DNA of 46,991 bases from an uncultured Chlorobiaceae bacterium (GTDB lineage Bacteria > Bacteroidota > Chlorobiia > Chlorobiales > Chlorobiaceae): contig CAINOC010000072.1 in assembly GCA_903851385.1 (NCBI GenBank), forward strand, positions 1 through 46,991, written 5' to 3'. A program made the translations under genes and the position numbers. Shown in pieces: positions 28,099 through 37,728 of the stretch (within the stretch, counting starts at the first letter, position 1; every line of letters begins with the position of its first letter). The notes beneath the pieces were generated by a model. That model was given only the letters and a program-made list of their open reading frames with translations. It was not told the origin of the DNA and did no database searches.

Positions 28099-28952
28099 TC
28101 CGGAGCGAGTTCGCCGAACCAATAGGATGCCGTTACCCCGCCATCCATGAGGAAGTCACTGCCGGTTATAAACGCTCCATCTGCGCCCATAAGCAGCGCC
28201 CCCACATTTCTAACTTCGTCAGGGGTTCCCGCACGCATGACGGGGCATAGTTCGATCATACGTCGATATCCTTCACCACGAGGGCCACTCAATTCATCTT
28301 TGGCAAGCGGAGTAATAATGATGCCGGGGCTAATTGTATTAACCCGTGCACCACGCTTGCCCCATCGTAAGGCTTCGGCCATTACGCGCAATGAGTTTCC
28401 GCGTTTTGAAAGCTGATAAGCGTGAAGGGAGTCCTTGATCTGGTCTGACTGAAGCATTGGAAGGGCGAGGAGTTCTTCGACCGGTGTTGTTGCAAGGGCT
28501 TTATCCTGCTCAGCCGTCAAGGCGCCAAGGCGATGTCCTGATTGTGATGCAATGACGACAGCTGAACCTCCATGCGCGATAACATTGCCAAATTCCTCAA
28601 GTACAAGCGCGGTTCCGTAGAGATCAACCTTCAGGATTGTTTCCGGCGACGCTTGAGAAGGGGAAACACCCGCTGCGTGAATAACACCAGAAATTTCGCC
28701 AAAGGATCTGGCTGTCTTAACAGGGGATTGAACAGAAGCACGTAATGACACATCGACTTTCGCGGTACTGACGTTGAACCCGGCGTCGCTTAAAGTTTTT
28801 GCCGCCATATCAGCGTTTTCTTGACGCAAATCAGCGAGCACAAGATGTTTCCCTGCACTGACCCGCCGTGCAATGGCCTGACCGATTGATCCGGCTCCAA
28901 TGACGACGATAACATTTGTCGGCGTGTGTTTTGTCATATCATTCTCAATCAT
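28095..28952 (-). CDS. Short-chain dehydrogenase/reductase
   Basis: A 285-residue SDR enzyme. The nucleotide-binding motif is VVIGAGSIGQAIA, the catalytic Tyr and Lys are in AYQLSKRG, and a serine lies in VVIASQSG. NTISPGIIITPL and ITGSDFLMDGG are the usual C-terminal SDR features. The substrate is unknown. It forms a minus-strand run with the cupin and alcohol dehydrogenase genes upstream (15-bp gaps). An alternative ATG lies at 28937. Confidence 0.9.
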   Translation of the reverse strand: MIENDMTKHTPTNVIVVIGAGSIGQAIARRVSAGKHLVLADLRQENADMAAKTLSDAGFNVSTAKVDVSLRASVQSPVKTARSFGEISGVIHAAGVSPSQASPETILKVDLYGTALVLEEFGNVIAHGGSAVVIASQSGHRLGALTAEQDKALATTPVEELLALPMLQSDQIKDSLHAYQLSKRGNSLRVMAEALRWGKRGARVNTISPGIIITPLAKDELSGPRGEGYRRMIELCPVMRAGTPDEVRNVGALLMGADGAFITGSDFLMDGGVTASYWFGELAPE

Positions 28953-28967
28953 CTTTTTTGTTGCAGA

Positions 28968-29378
28968 TTAATCCATCGTGACTTCGACGGCATATTGCTC
29001 ATCCGAAACCTTCTCCATCCAATCAACCACTTTGCCATTGAGGGCTTCCGAGAAAGCAATATGGGTCATCGCTGTTTTTTTCGCAGCACCATGCCAATGC
29101 TTTTCGTTGGGTTCGATCCAGACAATATCGCCCGGACGAATTTTCTCAACAGCACCATTCCAACGCTGCACCCTGCCGCAACCGGCCGTCACAATAAGGG
29201 TTTGCCCTAGCGGGTGCATATGCCAGGCGGTACGCGCACCCGGCTCGAAGGTGACAACTGCTCCGCCAATCCTTGCTGGTTCAGTTCCTGCAAAGGGCAT
29301 ATCAATTCGCACCGTGCCCGTGAAGTAATCGTCTGGCCCTTTGGCTGAAGGCTCTGAACCGTTTCGTTTGATTTTCAT
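28968..29378 (-). CDS. Cupin domain protein
   Basis: A 136-residue single-cupin protein. Metal-binding motif 1 is seen as [17 protein letters not shown] and motif 2 as [17 protein letters not shown]. Similar proteins are annotated as cupins of unknown role or as mandelonitrile lyase-like. It lies between the zinc alcohol dehydrogenase and the SDR on the same strand with 15-bp gaps, so it is likely cotranscribed. Confidence 0.88.
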   Translation of the reverse strand: MKIKRNGSEPSAKGPDDYFTGTVRIDMPFAGTEPARIGGAVVTFEPGARTAWHMHPLGQTLIVTAGCGRVQRWNGAVEKIRPGDIVWIEPNEKHWHGAAKKTAMTHIAFSEALNGKVVDWMEKVSDEQYAVEVTMD

Positions 29379-29393
29379 AATTGGATCTCTAAG

Positions 29394-30455
29394 TCAGGAT
29401 TTCAAGGAAGCCATGTCGATGACAAAGCGATATTTCACGTCGCCCTTGACGGTGCGGTCATAGGCTTTGTTAATATCCTTCATATTGACCATCTCAATGT
29501 CGCAAGTGATGTTGTGTATACCGCAGAAATCCAACATCTCTTGCGTTTCAGGCAATCCGCCTATCAGCGAACCCGCCATAGAACGACGACGGAAGATGAA
29601 TGGAACGCCACTTACTTCAGTCAAAGGTTCAACGGCTCCAACAACCACCATTGTCGCGTCACGTTTTAGGAGCGCCATATAAGGATCAACATCATGTCCA
29701 ACAGGAATTGTGTTGAGAAGGAAGTCAAAACTATTTTCCGCTGCCTTCATTGCATCGGCGTTTTTTGACAGCAGCACTTCATCCGCACCTAGCTTCTTGG
29801 CGTCTTGTCCTTTTTCGGGTGAAGTCGTAATCATCACCACATGAGCGCCCATGGCGTGGGCTAATTTCACCCCCATATGTCCAAGTCCGCCAAGCCCAAT
29901 AATACCCACTTTCTGTCCGACCCCGACTTTCCAATGCTTGAGCGGCGAATAAGTTGTAATGCCGGCACAAAGCAGCGGAGCGGCGGCTGCAAGATCAAGA
30001 TTGGCCGGAATACGGAGGACAAAACGCTCATCAACCGTAATCTTGTCTGAATAACCGCCCAAGGTCATTTTGTGCGGTGTGCCCCCAATCTTGTCTTCGC
30101 TTCCATAGGTTCCGGTAAAGCCATTGTCACAATATTGCTCCAAACCATCGTTGCACGAGTGACAGCTACAGCAGCTATCCACCAGACAACCGACACCGGC
30201 GAGATCGCCAACCTTGAATTTGCCAACCTTATTACCGACAGCGGTTACGCGTCCGACGATTTCATGCCCCGGAACAAAGGGATATTGAGTTCCACCCCAT
30301 TCGTTGCGGGCAGAGTGAATGTCGGAATGGCAGACACCGCAATAAAGAATCTCGATTACCACATCGCTTGGACGTGGATCACGTCGTTCAAACTTAAAAG
30401 GAATAAGTTCGGTTGTTGCGGATTGTGTAGCATAGCCTTGTGCATTAATGGTCAT
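29394..30455 (-). CDS. Zinc-dependent alcohol dehydrogenase (YahK/AdhC-like)
   Basis: A 353-residue medium-chain dehydrogenase, likely an NADPH-dependent aldehyde reductase. Catalytic-zinc residues appear in CGVCHSDIH and GHEIVGRV; the four-Cys structural-zinc loop is in CLVDSCCSCHSCNDG. The Rossmann motif is GLGGLGHMGVKLA. Two ATGs lie in tandem after GGAGG (30458 and 30455); the second has the better spacing and is used. First gene of a run with the cupin and SDR. Confidence 0.93.
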   Translation of the reverse strand: MTINAQGYATQSATTELIPFKFERRDPRPSDVVIEILYCGVCHSDIHSARNEWGGTQYPFVPGHEIVGRVTAVGNKVGKFKVGDLAGVGCLVDSCCSCHSCNDGLEQYCDNGFTGTYGSEDKIGGTPHKMTLGGYSDKITVDERFVLRIPANLDLAAAAPLLCAGITTYSPLKHWKVGVGQKVGIIGLGGLGHMGVKLAHAMGAHVVMITTSPEKGQDAKKLGADEVLLSKNADAMKAAENSFDFLLNTIPVGHDVDPYMALLKRDATMVVVGAVEPLTEVSGVPFIFRRRSMAGSLIGGLPETQEMLDFCGIHNITCDIEMVNMKDINKAYDRTVKGDVKYRFVIDMASLKS

Positions 30456-30517
30456 CATTTCCTCCGTTAAGTTTAAATCGATTTTGTTTTGAGCAAAAAA
30501 CTTGGCGCAAGAAAGCC

Positions 30518-31537
<1,020 letters not shown>

Positions 31538-31681
31538 TTATAAGTACATAAATAGCAACAACACCCCATTTAGTTCACAAAGGTTTAGTCTTCGTATAGT
31601 GCAAGAAAAGGAATGAGGAAAAGCTGTTCATGGGTTTTCTTCGCGTTGTAGCTCAAGCACATAGTTGTAAGCGTTTGATTG

Positions 31682-32230
31682 TTAAACCGATTTTCCCATT
31701 TCATAAGCAAGTTTCATGGTGTCACTTTTTTTGATATCCCCGATCTTCCATGCCCCGGTGCCGTAGATAATCCCTTTCTCTTTGGGATTGCCAAGGCATG
31801 AGGTAAATCCCCGGAATTCTTCTATGGTTCTTTGCATTGCTTGTGTACTGTTAACCGCGGCAGTGACAATGAAGAAGAACTCTTTGTCATTGATCTCCGT
31901 GTAACGGGCACATGTTCTGTCGATAAAGGTTTTCATCTGCCCACACATGGTATAAAAATATACAGGTGTTGCCATCACGATGACATCTGCAGTAATCATC
32001 TTTTCCAGAATCTCTTCCATGTCATCTTTTTGCGAGCAGCTTTTTTTTCTGTCAAAACAAGTTCCGCATCCAGTGCAATAATTGATAACCTTATTTTTCA
32101 GGATAATTTTTTCAGCGTGATGTCCGGCGTCTTGTACTCCTGAAACAAACTGATCGCAAAGCAGATCCGAGTTGCCTCCTTTTCGGGGACTCGAGGATAA
32201 GACAAGTACTGATTTTTTGATGGTGATCAT
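31682..32230 (-). CDS. Flavodoxin-like NAD(P)H-dependent FMN reductase
   Basis: A 182-residue flavodoxin-fold protein. The FMN phosphate loop is SSSPRKGGNSDLL. A CTGCGTCFDRKKSC cysteine cluster is like that of the iron-sulfur flavoprotein family, and ATPVYFYTMCGQMKTFIDR is the usual flavin-contact region. It is divergent from the AraC regulator at 32461, a probable regulatory pair. Redox partners are unknown. Confidence 0.88.
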   Translation of the reverse strand: MITIKKSVLVLSSSPRKGGNSDLLCDQFVSGVQDAGHHAEKIILKNKVINYCTGCGTCFDRKKSCSQKDDMEEILEKMITADVIVMATPVYFYTMCGQMKTFIDRTCARYTEINDKEFFFIVTAAVNSTQAMQRTIEEFRGFTSCLGNPKEKGIIYGTGAWKIGDIKKSDTMKLAYEMGKSV

Positions 32231-32460
32231 TTGGATGTTTTCCCTTTTTTAACATCTCTTTTTGATTGATTATCCCTGCAGCATTTCCTGATTATACTGA
32301 TCAATGTAAACCTGATCAGCTAATGCCGGATAGATCAATCCTGCTTTATTCTTGCCTGATCGTCCAAAAGTTCTTGATAATGTGTGGTATCTTATCATAT
32401 GTAAGGATATTGCCGATGAAGCAAAGAACCGGGATGATTACAATACAAGGAGATGAGTGC

Positions 32461-33384
32461 ATGGTAAAGAAAATTGGCGGCAGTGAGATCACTATCAAGA
32501 AGCTTGCCGAAAAAATTACCTTTTTAACTGAAAAGAGCAGCCTGCCTGGCACTGATATTCCTGAATTGTCTATTTACCAGAGGAGTGCTCCTTCCGAGCC
32601 GATAAGCTATCTGCACGGGCCGAGCATTTGCCTGATTGCCCAGGGCGCAAAACAGGTTATTCTCGGGGATGAGACCTATGTATATGATGCCAGCCATTTC
32701 CTTGTAACCTCAGTAGGGTTGCCGGTCGTTGCACAGATTACCGATGCGAGTGGAGAATACCCTTATCTTGGTCTGGCCTTAAAGCTCAATCTTCGCGCGA
32801 TTGCTCAACTGATCATGGACGAGAACCTCCCGTTGCCACCCGTCCGACCGTCAGGACGTGGAATGGCTGTAAGCGAGGTTTCAATGCCGTTACTCGATGC
32901 CTTTCTCCGGTTGATTGATTTACTTGATGAACCGGAGAGTGTTCCGATCCTTGCACCGCTCGTTCAGCGTGAAATCTATTACCGCCTGCTCGTGGGCGAT
33001 CAGGGCGTGCGACTCAGACAGATTGTGGAGACGAGTAGTCAGAGCCATCAGATTGCACGGGCCATAGATTGGTTGAAGGATAATTTTACCCAGTCGCTCA
33101 GGGTTGATGACCTTGCCGCATACTCCAGAATGAGTACATCGAGTTTCCATCATTATTTCCGTGCATTGACGGCCATGAGCCCGTTGCAGTTCCAGAAGTG
33201 GCTGCGACTTCAGGAGGCGAAACGGCTGATGCTCACCGATCACCTTGATGCAGCAAGCGCGGCGATGCAGGTCGGTTACGAGAGTGCATCCCAGTTTAGT
33301 CGTGAATACAGCCGACTTTTTGGTGCACCACCGTTGAGGGATATAAAGAGTCTGCATCGGATAAGCACTGGCGACAATAGGTAA
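32461..33384 (+). CDS. AraC family regulator with AraC_N domain
   Basis: A 307-residue regulator. Residues about 20-180 form the AraC_N domain (YLHGPSICLIAQGAKQVILGDE, FLVTSVGLPV); the C-terminal 100 residues have two helix-turn-helices (MSTSSFHHYFRALTAMSPLQFQKWLRL; AMQVGYESASQFSREYSRLFG in parts). AAGGAG (32447-32452) supports the ATG at 32461; the frame is open to 32266 but that part overlaps the likely promoter. E. coli YqhC, of the same architecture, activates an alcohol dehydrogenase and an aldo/keto reductase gene in response to aldehydes, so a similar role here is reasonable inference. Confidence 0.91.
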   Translation: MVKKIGGSEITIKKLAEKITFLTEKSSLPGTDIPELSIYQRSAPSEPISYLHGPSICLIAQGAKQVILGDETYVYDASHFLVTSVGLPVVAQITDASGEYPYLGLALKLNLRAIAQLIMDENLPLPPVRPSGRGMAVSEVSMPLLDAFLRLIDLLDEPESVPILAPLVQREIYYRLLVGDQGVRLRQIVETSSQSHQIARAIDWLKDNFTQSLRVDDLAAYSRMSTSSFHHYFRALTAMSPLQFQKWLRLQEAKRLMLTDHLDAASAAMQVGYESASQFSREYSRLFGAPPLRDIKSLHRISTGDNR

Positions 33385-33654
33385 TGCCCAATTGAGAGAC
33401 ACAAATAGTGCTTTATTCGAATCCGGCAGATTCAGATTCTTGGGTTAAGGTTAGAGTCTTTCGCTGAAGCGCTCTGTTCTTCGTGCGCAATATTTGTTGT
33501 ATAACAATCAGTATGTAAATCCCACTTTTTCCCCGCACATAAGGACTCAAAATGCAACAACATTTGGCAATTTATCCTCAAAGCCTTACAATGATGGTGC
33601 TTAATCAGCAGGTTACATTCTTTGAGACACATACAACATAATCGGGATATACAG

Positions 33655-34026
33655 ATGATTCCAGAGAAATTGACGGAAGTATTAAAGCATGATGGTGTGG
33701 TTGCGATTGCAACGTTGGGGCAGGATGGACCTCATATGGTTAATACCTGGAACAGCTATGTACGCATTACTGATGCTGAGCGCATTTTGATTCCTGTTGG
33801 GTACATGCACCGTACAGAAGCGAACATTGCTTTTAACAATCAGGTATTGATTACACTGGGCAGCCGCAAGGTAGCTGGAAATATGGGTCCTGGCACCGGC
33901 TTCCTGATTAAAGGTACAGCAAGCATTGAAACCTCAGGCGTTGACTTTGACGCAACCAAGGCAAAATTTGCATGGGCACGTGCAGTAATGGCAGTAACAC
34001 CAAACTCCATTGAACAGACATTGTAA
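33655..34026 (+). CDS. FMN-binding protein (split-barrel, Desulfovibrio type)
   Basis: A 123-residue protein of the pyridoxamine-phosphate-oxidase-like split-barrel fold, closely resembling the small FMN-binding protein of Desulfovibrio vulgaris: VLKHDGVVAIATLGQDGPH, MVNTWNSYVRI, LGSRKVAGNMGPGTGFLIKG and the ending EQTL. It probably carries FMN for electron transfer. The ATG at 33655 gives the family N-terminus; the open frame to 33622 is not needed. It converges on the gene at 34048. The similarity to a sulfate-reducer protein hints at lateral transfer. Confidence 0.9.
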   Translation: MIPEKLTEVLKHDGVVAIATLGQDGPHMVNTWNSYVRITDAERILIPVGYMHRTEANIAFNNQVLITLGSRKVAGNMGPGTGFLIKGTASIETSGVDFDATKAKFAWARAVMAVTPNSIEQTL

Positions 34027-34047
34027 GAGGGGCCCCCATAACATCGT

Positions 34048-35673
34048 TTAACCCGCCTCCTGAAGCATAGCATTGCGCCACTGAGTGTCAGAAGCCATGT
34101 TGCTGATGACACCAAGAATCTTGATGTGACCGTTTGGATCTGAAATCGGGGTGAGCACAAGGAAAATAATACGGGCTCTGTTTTTGGACTCCTTGTCATA
34201 CACCCCGCTTTTGCTTACTCCGATAATAACCGCAGGTTGTTCCAAACCATCGAGTCTGGCATGGGGTATTCCAATCTCCGACCCGGCATAGGTTCCACCC
34301 TGTTTTTCACGCTCCAATAATCTCTTCCATGCCTCCTCTTCATCGATATCGGGGCGAGCCATGCAGCACTCATGAAGCAACAGCCTGAAAGCTTTTTTTT
34401 GCTCAACAACACCATCGAGAACAACCACCTTTGCATTCCTGACCAGCTCTTTCCATTCATTGTGCGGCAATTTATCGAACCCTGGCATCTCCTTCCTGAT
34501 CAGAAGGGGCTCTTCATTGCCCAGAGATGAACCGGAAGCACCGCCCTGCCGGGTATCAAAAACCGTTACACTTATATCCCGACATTCATCTATCAATCGT
34601 TCAACAACGCTCTTTTTCCCTTGCATGCGCTGCCACAAGGAAAGTGTTCCTCCTGAATTACCGATAATGATATGTCCGACCCGGTATTCCCTGGCAAACT
34701 GCAGAATTGTTTTTACCGCATCATCACCTTTATAGTTAAACACTGCCGCGCCAAGCTCCCTGGCAAGAGCCATAGTATCAGAAAACTGGCGATTCGATCC
34801 TTCATCCGGCACGGGTGAGGTTTCGGCAAGATTCTGCACATAGACGGCGTACCAGTTTTTATTTAATCGTCCCGCTATTCTCGATGCATGGCGAATAAGT
34901 GCCTCACAGTTCATGCTCTTTGAACTGAGGCATACCATTATCTGATCAGGATTCGATGGAAATTCATCAGCGACCTGGGTTCGCCGTTTCAAATCGATTT
35001 GTGAAGCGAGTTCACGAAGGGTCAGCTCTCGAAGCTGTTCCAGACTTTCAGGTTTGAAAAAGTCTGATACAAGAGTCCCTGGTTGGCCGGGCGAAAAGAT
35101 TTTTCCCTCAATCAGGCGCTGCCGCAAATCATCGGGGGTAATATCCACATTGACAAGCTGTTCAGCCTGCGACAGAAGCCGATCCGGCACCCGGTCTTTC
35201 ACCCTTATGCCAGTAACCTGTTCAACCGTTTCATAGAGACTTTCGAGATGCTGGATATTCAATGTCGAAATTACATGGATACCGGCAGCAAGAATCTCCT
35301 CAACATCTTCATAACGCTTGGCATTTTTGCTTCCCGGTACATTAGTGTGCTGAAGTTCATCAACCAGAACAACCGAAGGCAGGCGCTGCAGGATGGCGTC
35401 AATATCCATCTCTGTAATTTCTATCCCTCTATACATCTGTTTTTTACGGGGGATAAACTCAAGCTTCGAAAGCAGGGATGCGAACTCCCCTCTTTCATGA
35501 GTCTCAACAAAACCAGCTACAATATCAATACCGTTTTCATGGAGACGTTCCGCTTCCTGAAGCATCCCAAGGGTTTTGCCAACCCCTGAAGAGTAACCGA
35601 GATAAATTTTGAGCTTTCCTTTTTGCGAGCGCTGGATGAGACGCAAAAAGCTGTCGTTCCTGTTACTTTCCAC
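34048..35673 (-). CDS. KdpD N-domain/Usp/EIIA fusion, second copy
   Basis: A 541-residue paralog of the protein at 19604 with the same three domains: KdpD sensor domain (Walker A GYSSGVGKT; VDELQHTNVPGS, with Gln where copy 1 has Ala), Usp, and a C-terminal EIIA with IGIPHARLDG. Its histidine is residue 471, the same as in copy 1. AAGGAG 5 nt before a GTG at 35673 sets the start, and the first residues (ESNRNDSFLRLIQRSQKG) then align with copy 1; an ATG at 35721 is open but overlong. The C-terminus stops about 18 residues earlier than in copy 1. It is the last gene of the second potassium locus. Confidence 0.92.
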   Translation of the reverse strand: MESNRNDSFLRLIQRSQKGKLKIYLGYSSGVGKTLGMLQEAERLHENGIDIVAGFVETHERGEFASLLSKLEFIPRKKQMYRGIEITEMDIDAILQRLPSVVLVDELQHTNVPGSKNAKRYEDVEEILAAGIHVISTLNIQHLESLYETVEQVTGIRVKDRVPDRLLSQAEQLVNVDITPDDLRQRLIEGKIFSPGQPGTLVSDFFKPESLEQLRELTLRELASQIDLKRRTQVADEFPSNPDQIMVCLSSKSMNCEALIRHASRIAGRLNKNWYAVYVQNLAETSPVPDEGSNRQFSDTMALARELGAAVFNYKGDDAVKTILQFAREYRVGHIIIGNSGGTLSLWQRMQGKKSVVERLIDECRDISVTVFDTRQGGASGSSLGNEEPLLIRKEMPGFDKLPHNEWKELVRNAKVVVLDGVVEQKKAFRLLLHECCMARPDIDEEEAWKRLLEREKQGGTYAGSEIGIPHARLDGLEQPAVIIGVSKSGVYDKESKNRARIIFLVLTPISDPNGHIKILGVISNMASDTQWRNAMLQEAG

Positions 35674-35721
35674 GGGTTCTCCTTTGTTGAAGATGGGATA
35701 ACCGGTTATGCATCCATGCAT

Positions 35722-35814
35722 TTAATGATGCAATAAAATACCTATCACTCCAGCGGCTCCTGCGAGGATAAAAAAGATAAGTATTCCAAAAAACAAGTAA
35801 TGATAAACGTTCAT
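35722..35814 (-). CDS. 30-residue membrane peptide in the second potassium locus
   Basis: Starts MNVYHYLFFG, ends GVIGILLHH; one membrane span covers nearly the whole chain. AAGGAGG lies about 10 nt before the ATG. It stands between the kinase and the KdpD-like gene, with 38 and 48 bp gaps. It recalls KdpF in size and topology but lacks the PE.F ending, so it may be a small subunit or regulator of the nearby permease. It is too short to be picked up by usual gene finding. Confidence 0.6.
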   Translation of the reverse strand: MNVYHYLFFGILIFFILAGAAGVIGILLHH

Positions 35815-35852
35815 GATTCTTGATCCTCCTTATTTACCAATGCGCGAGGTTG

Positions 35853-37685
35853 TCAGATAATCTCTTTCTGGAAAGGAAGGGTGAAATGAAAAACAGAACC
35901 TTTTGTATAGACACTTTCGGCGCTAACCTTGCCGCCATGAGCTTCAACAATTTCTTTGGCAATAGAGAGCCCCAGTCCTATCCCGCTTTTCTGCTGCTGA
36001 CCGGGAACCCTGTAAAACTGTTCAAAAAGGTGCTCCATGTGTTCGGGAGATATACCCTCACCAGTATCTTCAACGGAAAACCGTATGTTGTTCTGATTCC
36101 GAACTGCGCTTATCGTTACTGTTCCACCAGGCGAAGTAAACCGCAAGGCATTCGACAAAAGATTGGCAAACACATACAGGATGCTGTCAGAATCAGCCAT
36201 TACATCAGGCAACCCTTCCGGGATAGCGTTGACGATGGTCACGCCTTGATCTGTGGCCTGGACAAGAAACGACTCAACTCCTTCAATGCCAAGATGTGAA
36301 GGCGAAACAGCTTTAATGTCCAAATGAGCCATCCCTGATTCAATACGGTTAATATCCAGGAGATCGTCAATGATGTTTACAAGGCGCTCACTTTCGTCCC
36401 GTGCTGCAAGAAGTAAATCAGCCTGCTTCTCATTCAGCTGACCTATGCGTTCCTCAAGCAGGAGATGGATCGACATTCTCAACGAAGTCAAAGGAGTTCT
36501 CAACTGATGGGATACTGTAGAAATGACACTTCGTTTCAGCTCCAGTTGTTCATGCTCTTTGGTAACATCCTTAAATATCAAGGCGGTTCCTGCAAAGCTG
36601 AGACTTTCATCTCCTGCTGGAATAGGGAGTGCCATTGGTTGAAAAAAATGCTCCTGATTATCTGCAAAATGCTGGATAAAACCATTACCCTCTTCAGATT
36701 CTGCCAGAGAACCCTGTCGCAGAGCTTTTTGCCACAAAACAAGCAGCCATTCACGACCAAGATCTCTTACATTTACCCCCGGTTTTAATCCGAAAAAGTG
36801 CTCAGCGGATTCTGTTGAAACTTCTACTTCCCCTTCACTGTCGAGCACTGCTATTGGTGAAGGGAGTACCTTGAATACTTCCTGTGTGGCTTTTCTTGTC
36901 CGAACGAGTGCTTCCCTGTCACTTTTACGAATTTTGCGCAGAGTCGCCGCCATTTCGTTGAACGACCCTGAAAGCTGACCGATTTCATCGTTGGAGGTGG
37001 TATCAAGCACAAGATCAAGGTTACCCTTCCGGATTTCCTCCGCCGAGGCAATGAGCTTTTTAATGGGCATAAGAATCCATCGATGCGACTGATAACTGAA
37101 CAACAGAGCGATAAACGCACTGGCAATGATGGCAACAAGCACGTTGTTATGCGCTGAGGCAGCCATTTTCCAGGCATTATTGTTCGCCCGTTGCATATTG
37201 GACTGGTTCATTTCAAGCACTTCGCTGGAAAGCAGCTTCATTCGGTGAACCAGGGGCAGGAGATCGGAAAAATAACGGTTTTGTCTTTCTGAAAGCGATA
37301 CTTTCGGGTCGGTAATCAGGGAGATAACCTTGGTGTATTCCGTAAACAGTGCCCTTATCTGCATGGCTTTCTGATGTTCACCAGGCAGGGTGATATTGCC
37401 CAATTCGACCTGTAACGCATGGAGAAATTCCTTGTTGTGCAACTGAATATTTCCCATGCCTTGCTCATAATGCCCGGTAAAAGTAAACAGCACTCCGTTG
37501 TCGATACGGTCAAGAGATTCCGACATTTTCTGGCAAGCGAGAACGCTTCTATAGTTCTGCCTGAGAATAACATCGATGGCTCCGCCAAGTGAGTCGATTT
37601 GACGAATAGTCAAGAGACCCATTGCCGCAACAATGAGAAGCAGGCCTCCAAACCCGAGCAGAAGTTTTTGTCGTATGCTGATCAT
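35853..37685 (-). CDS. KinB-type sensor histidine kinase, second copy
   Basis: A 610-residue paralog of the kinase at 13121 with the same order: TM1 (IRQKLLLGFGGLLLIVAA), helical periplasmic domain, TM2 near 190-205, HAMP, PAS, H-box STVSHQLRTPLTSLR (His393) and ATPase domain (NLLSNALRF, DTGEGI, GIGLGLSIAKEIV). AAGGA precedes the ATG. It follows the permease gene by 43 bp and is likely in its operon. Its partner is probably the regulator at 39934. Confidence 0.92.
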   Translation of the reverse strand: MISIRQKLLLGFGGLLLIVAAMGLLTIRQIDSLGGAIDVILRQNYRSVLACQKMSESLDRIDNGVLFTFTGHYEQGMGNIQLHNKEFLHALQVELGNITLPGEHQKAMQIRALFTEYTKVISLITDPKVSLSERQNRYFSDLLPLVHRMKLLSSEVLEMNQSNMQRANNNAWKMAASAHNNVLVAIIASAFIALLFSYQSHRWILMPIKKLIASAEEIRKGNLDLVLDTTSNDEIGQLSGSFNEMAATLRKIRKSDREALVRTRKATQEVFKVLPSPIAVLDSEGEVEVSTESAEHFFGLKPGVNVRDLGREWLLVLWQKALRQGSLAESEEGNGFIQHFADNQEHFFQPMALPIPAGDESLSFAGTALIFKDVTKEHEQLELKRSVISTVSHQLRTPLTSLRMSIHLLLEERIGQLNEKQADLLLAARDESERLVNIIDDLLDINRIESGMAHLDIKAVSPSHLGIEGVESFLVQATDQGVTIVNAIPEGLPDVMADSDSILYVFANLLSNALRFTSPGGTVTISAVRNQNNIRFSVEDTGEGISPEHMEHLFEQFYRVPGQQQKSGIGLGLSIAKEIVEAHGGKVSAESVYTKGSVFHFTLPFQKEII

Positions 37686-37728
37686 AGGTATCCTTCATGC
37701 ATGTATTGCTGATAGAACCGGTACTTTA

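Noticed and set aside
28147-28416. 89-codon frame antisense to the SDR gene
   Set aside because: Shadow of the SDR coding sequence with no recognisable feature.
33416-33424. TTCGAATCC, resembling a tRNA T-loop
   Set aside because: No T-stem pairing, anticodon arm or acceptor stem can be built around it.
35674-35721. Extension of the second KdpD-like gene from ATG 35721
   Set aside because: The GTG at 35673 has a good ribosome binding site and aligns with the start of the paralog.
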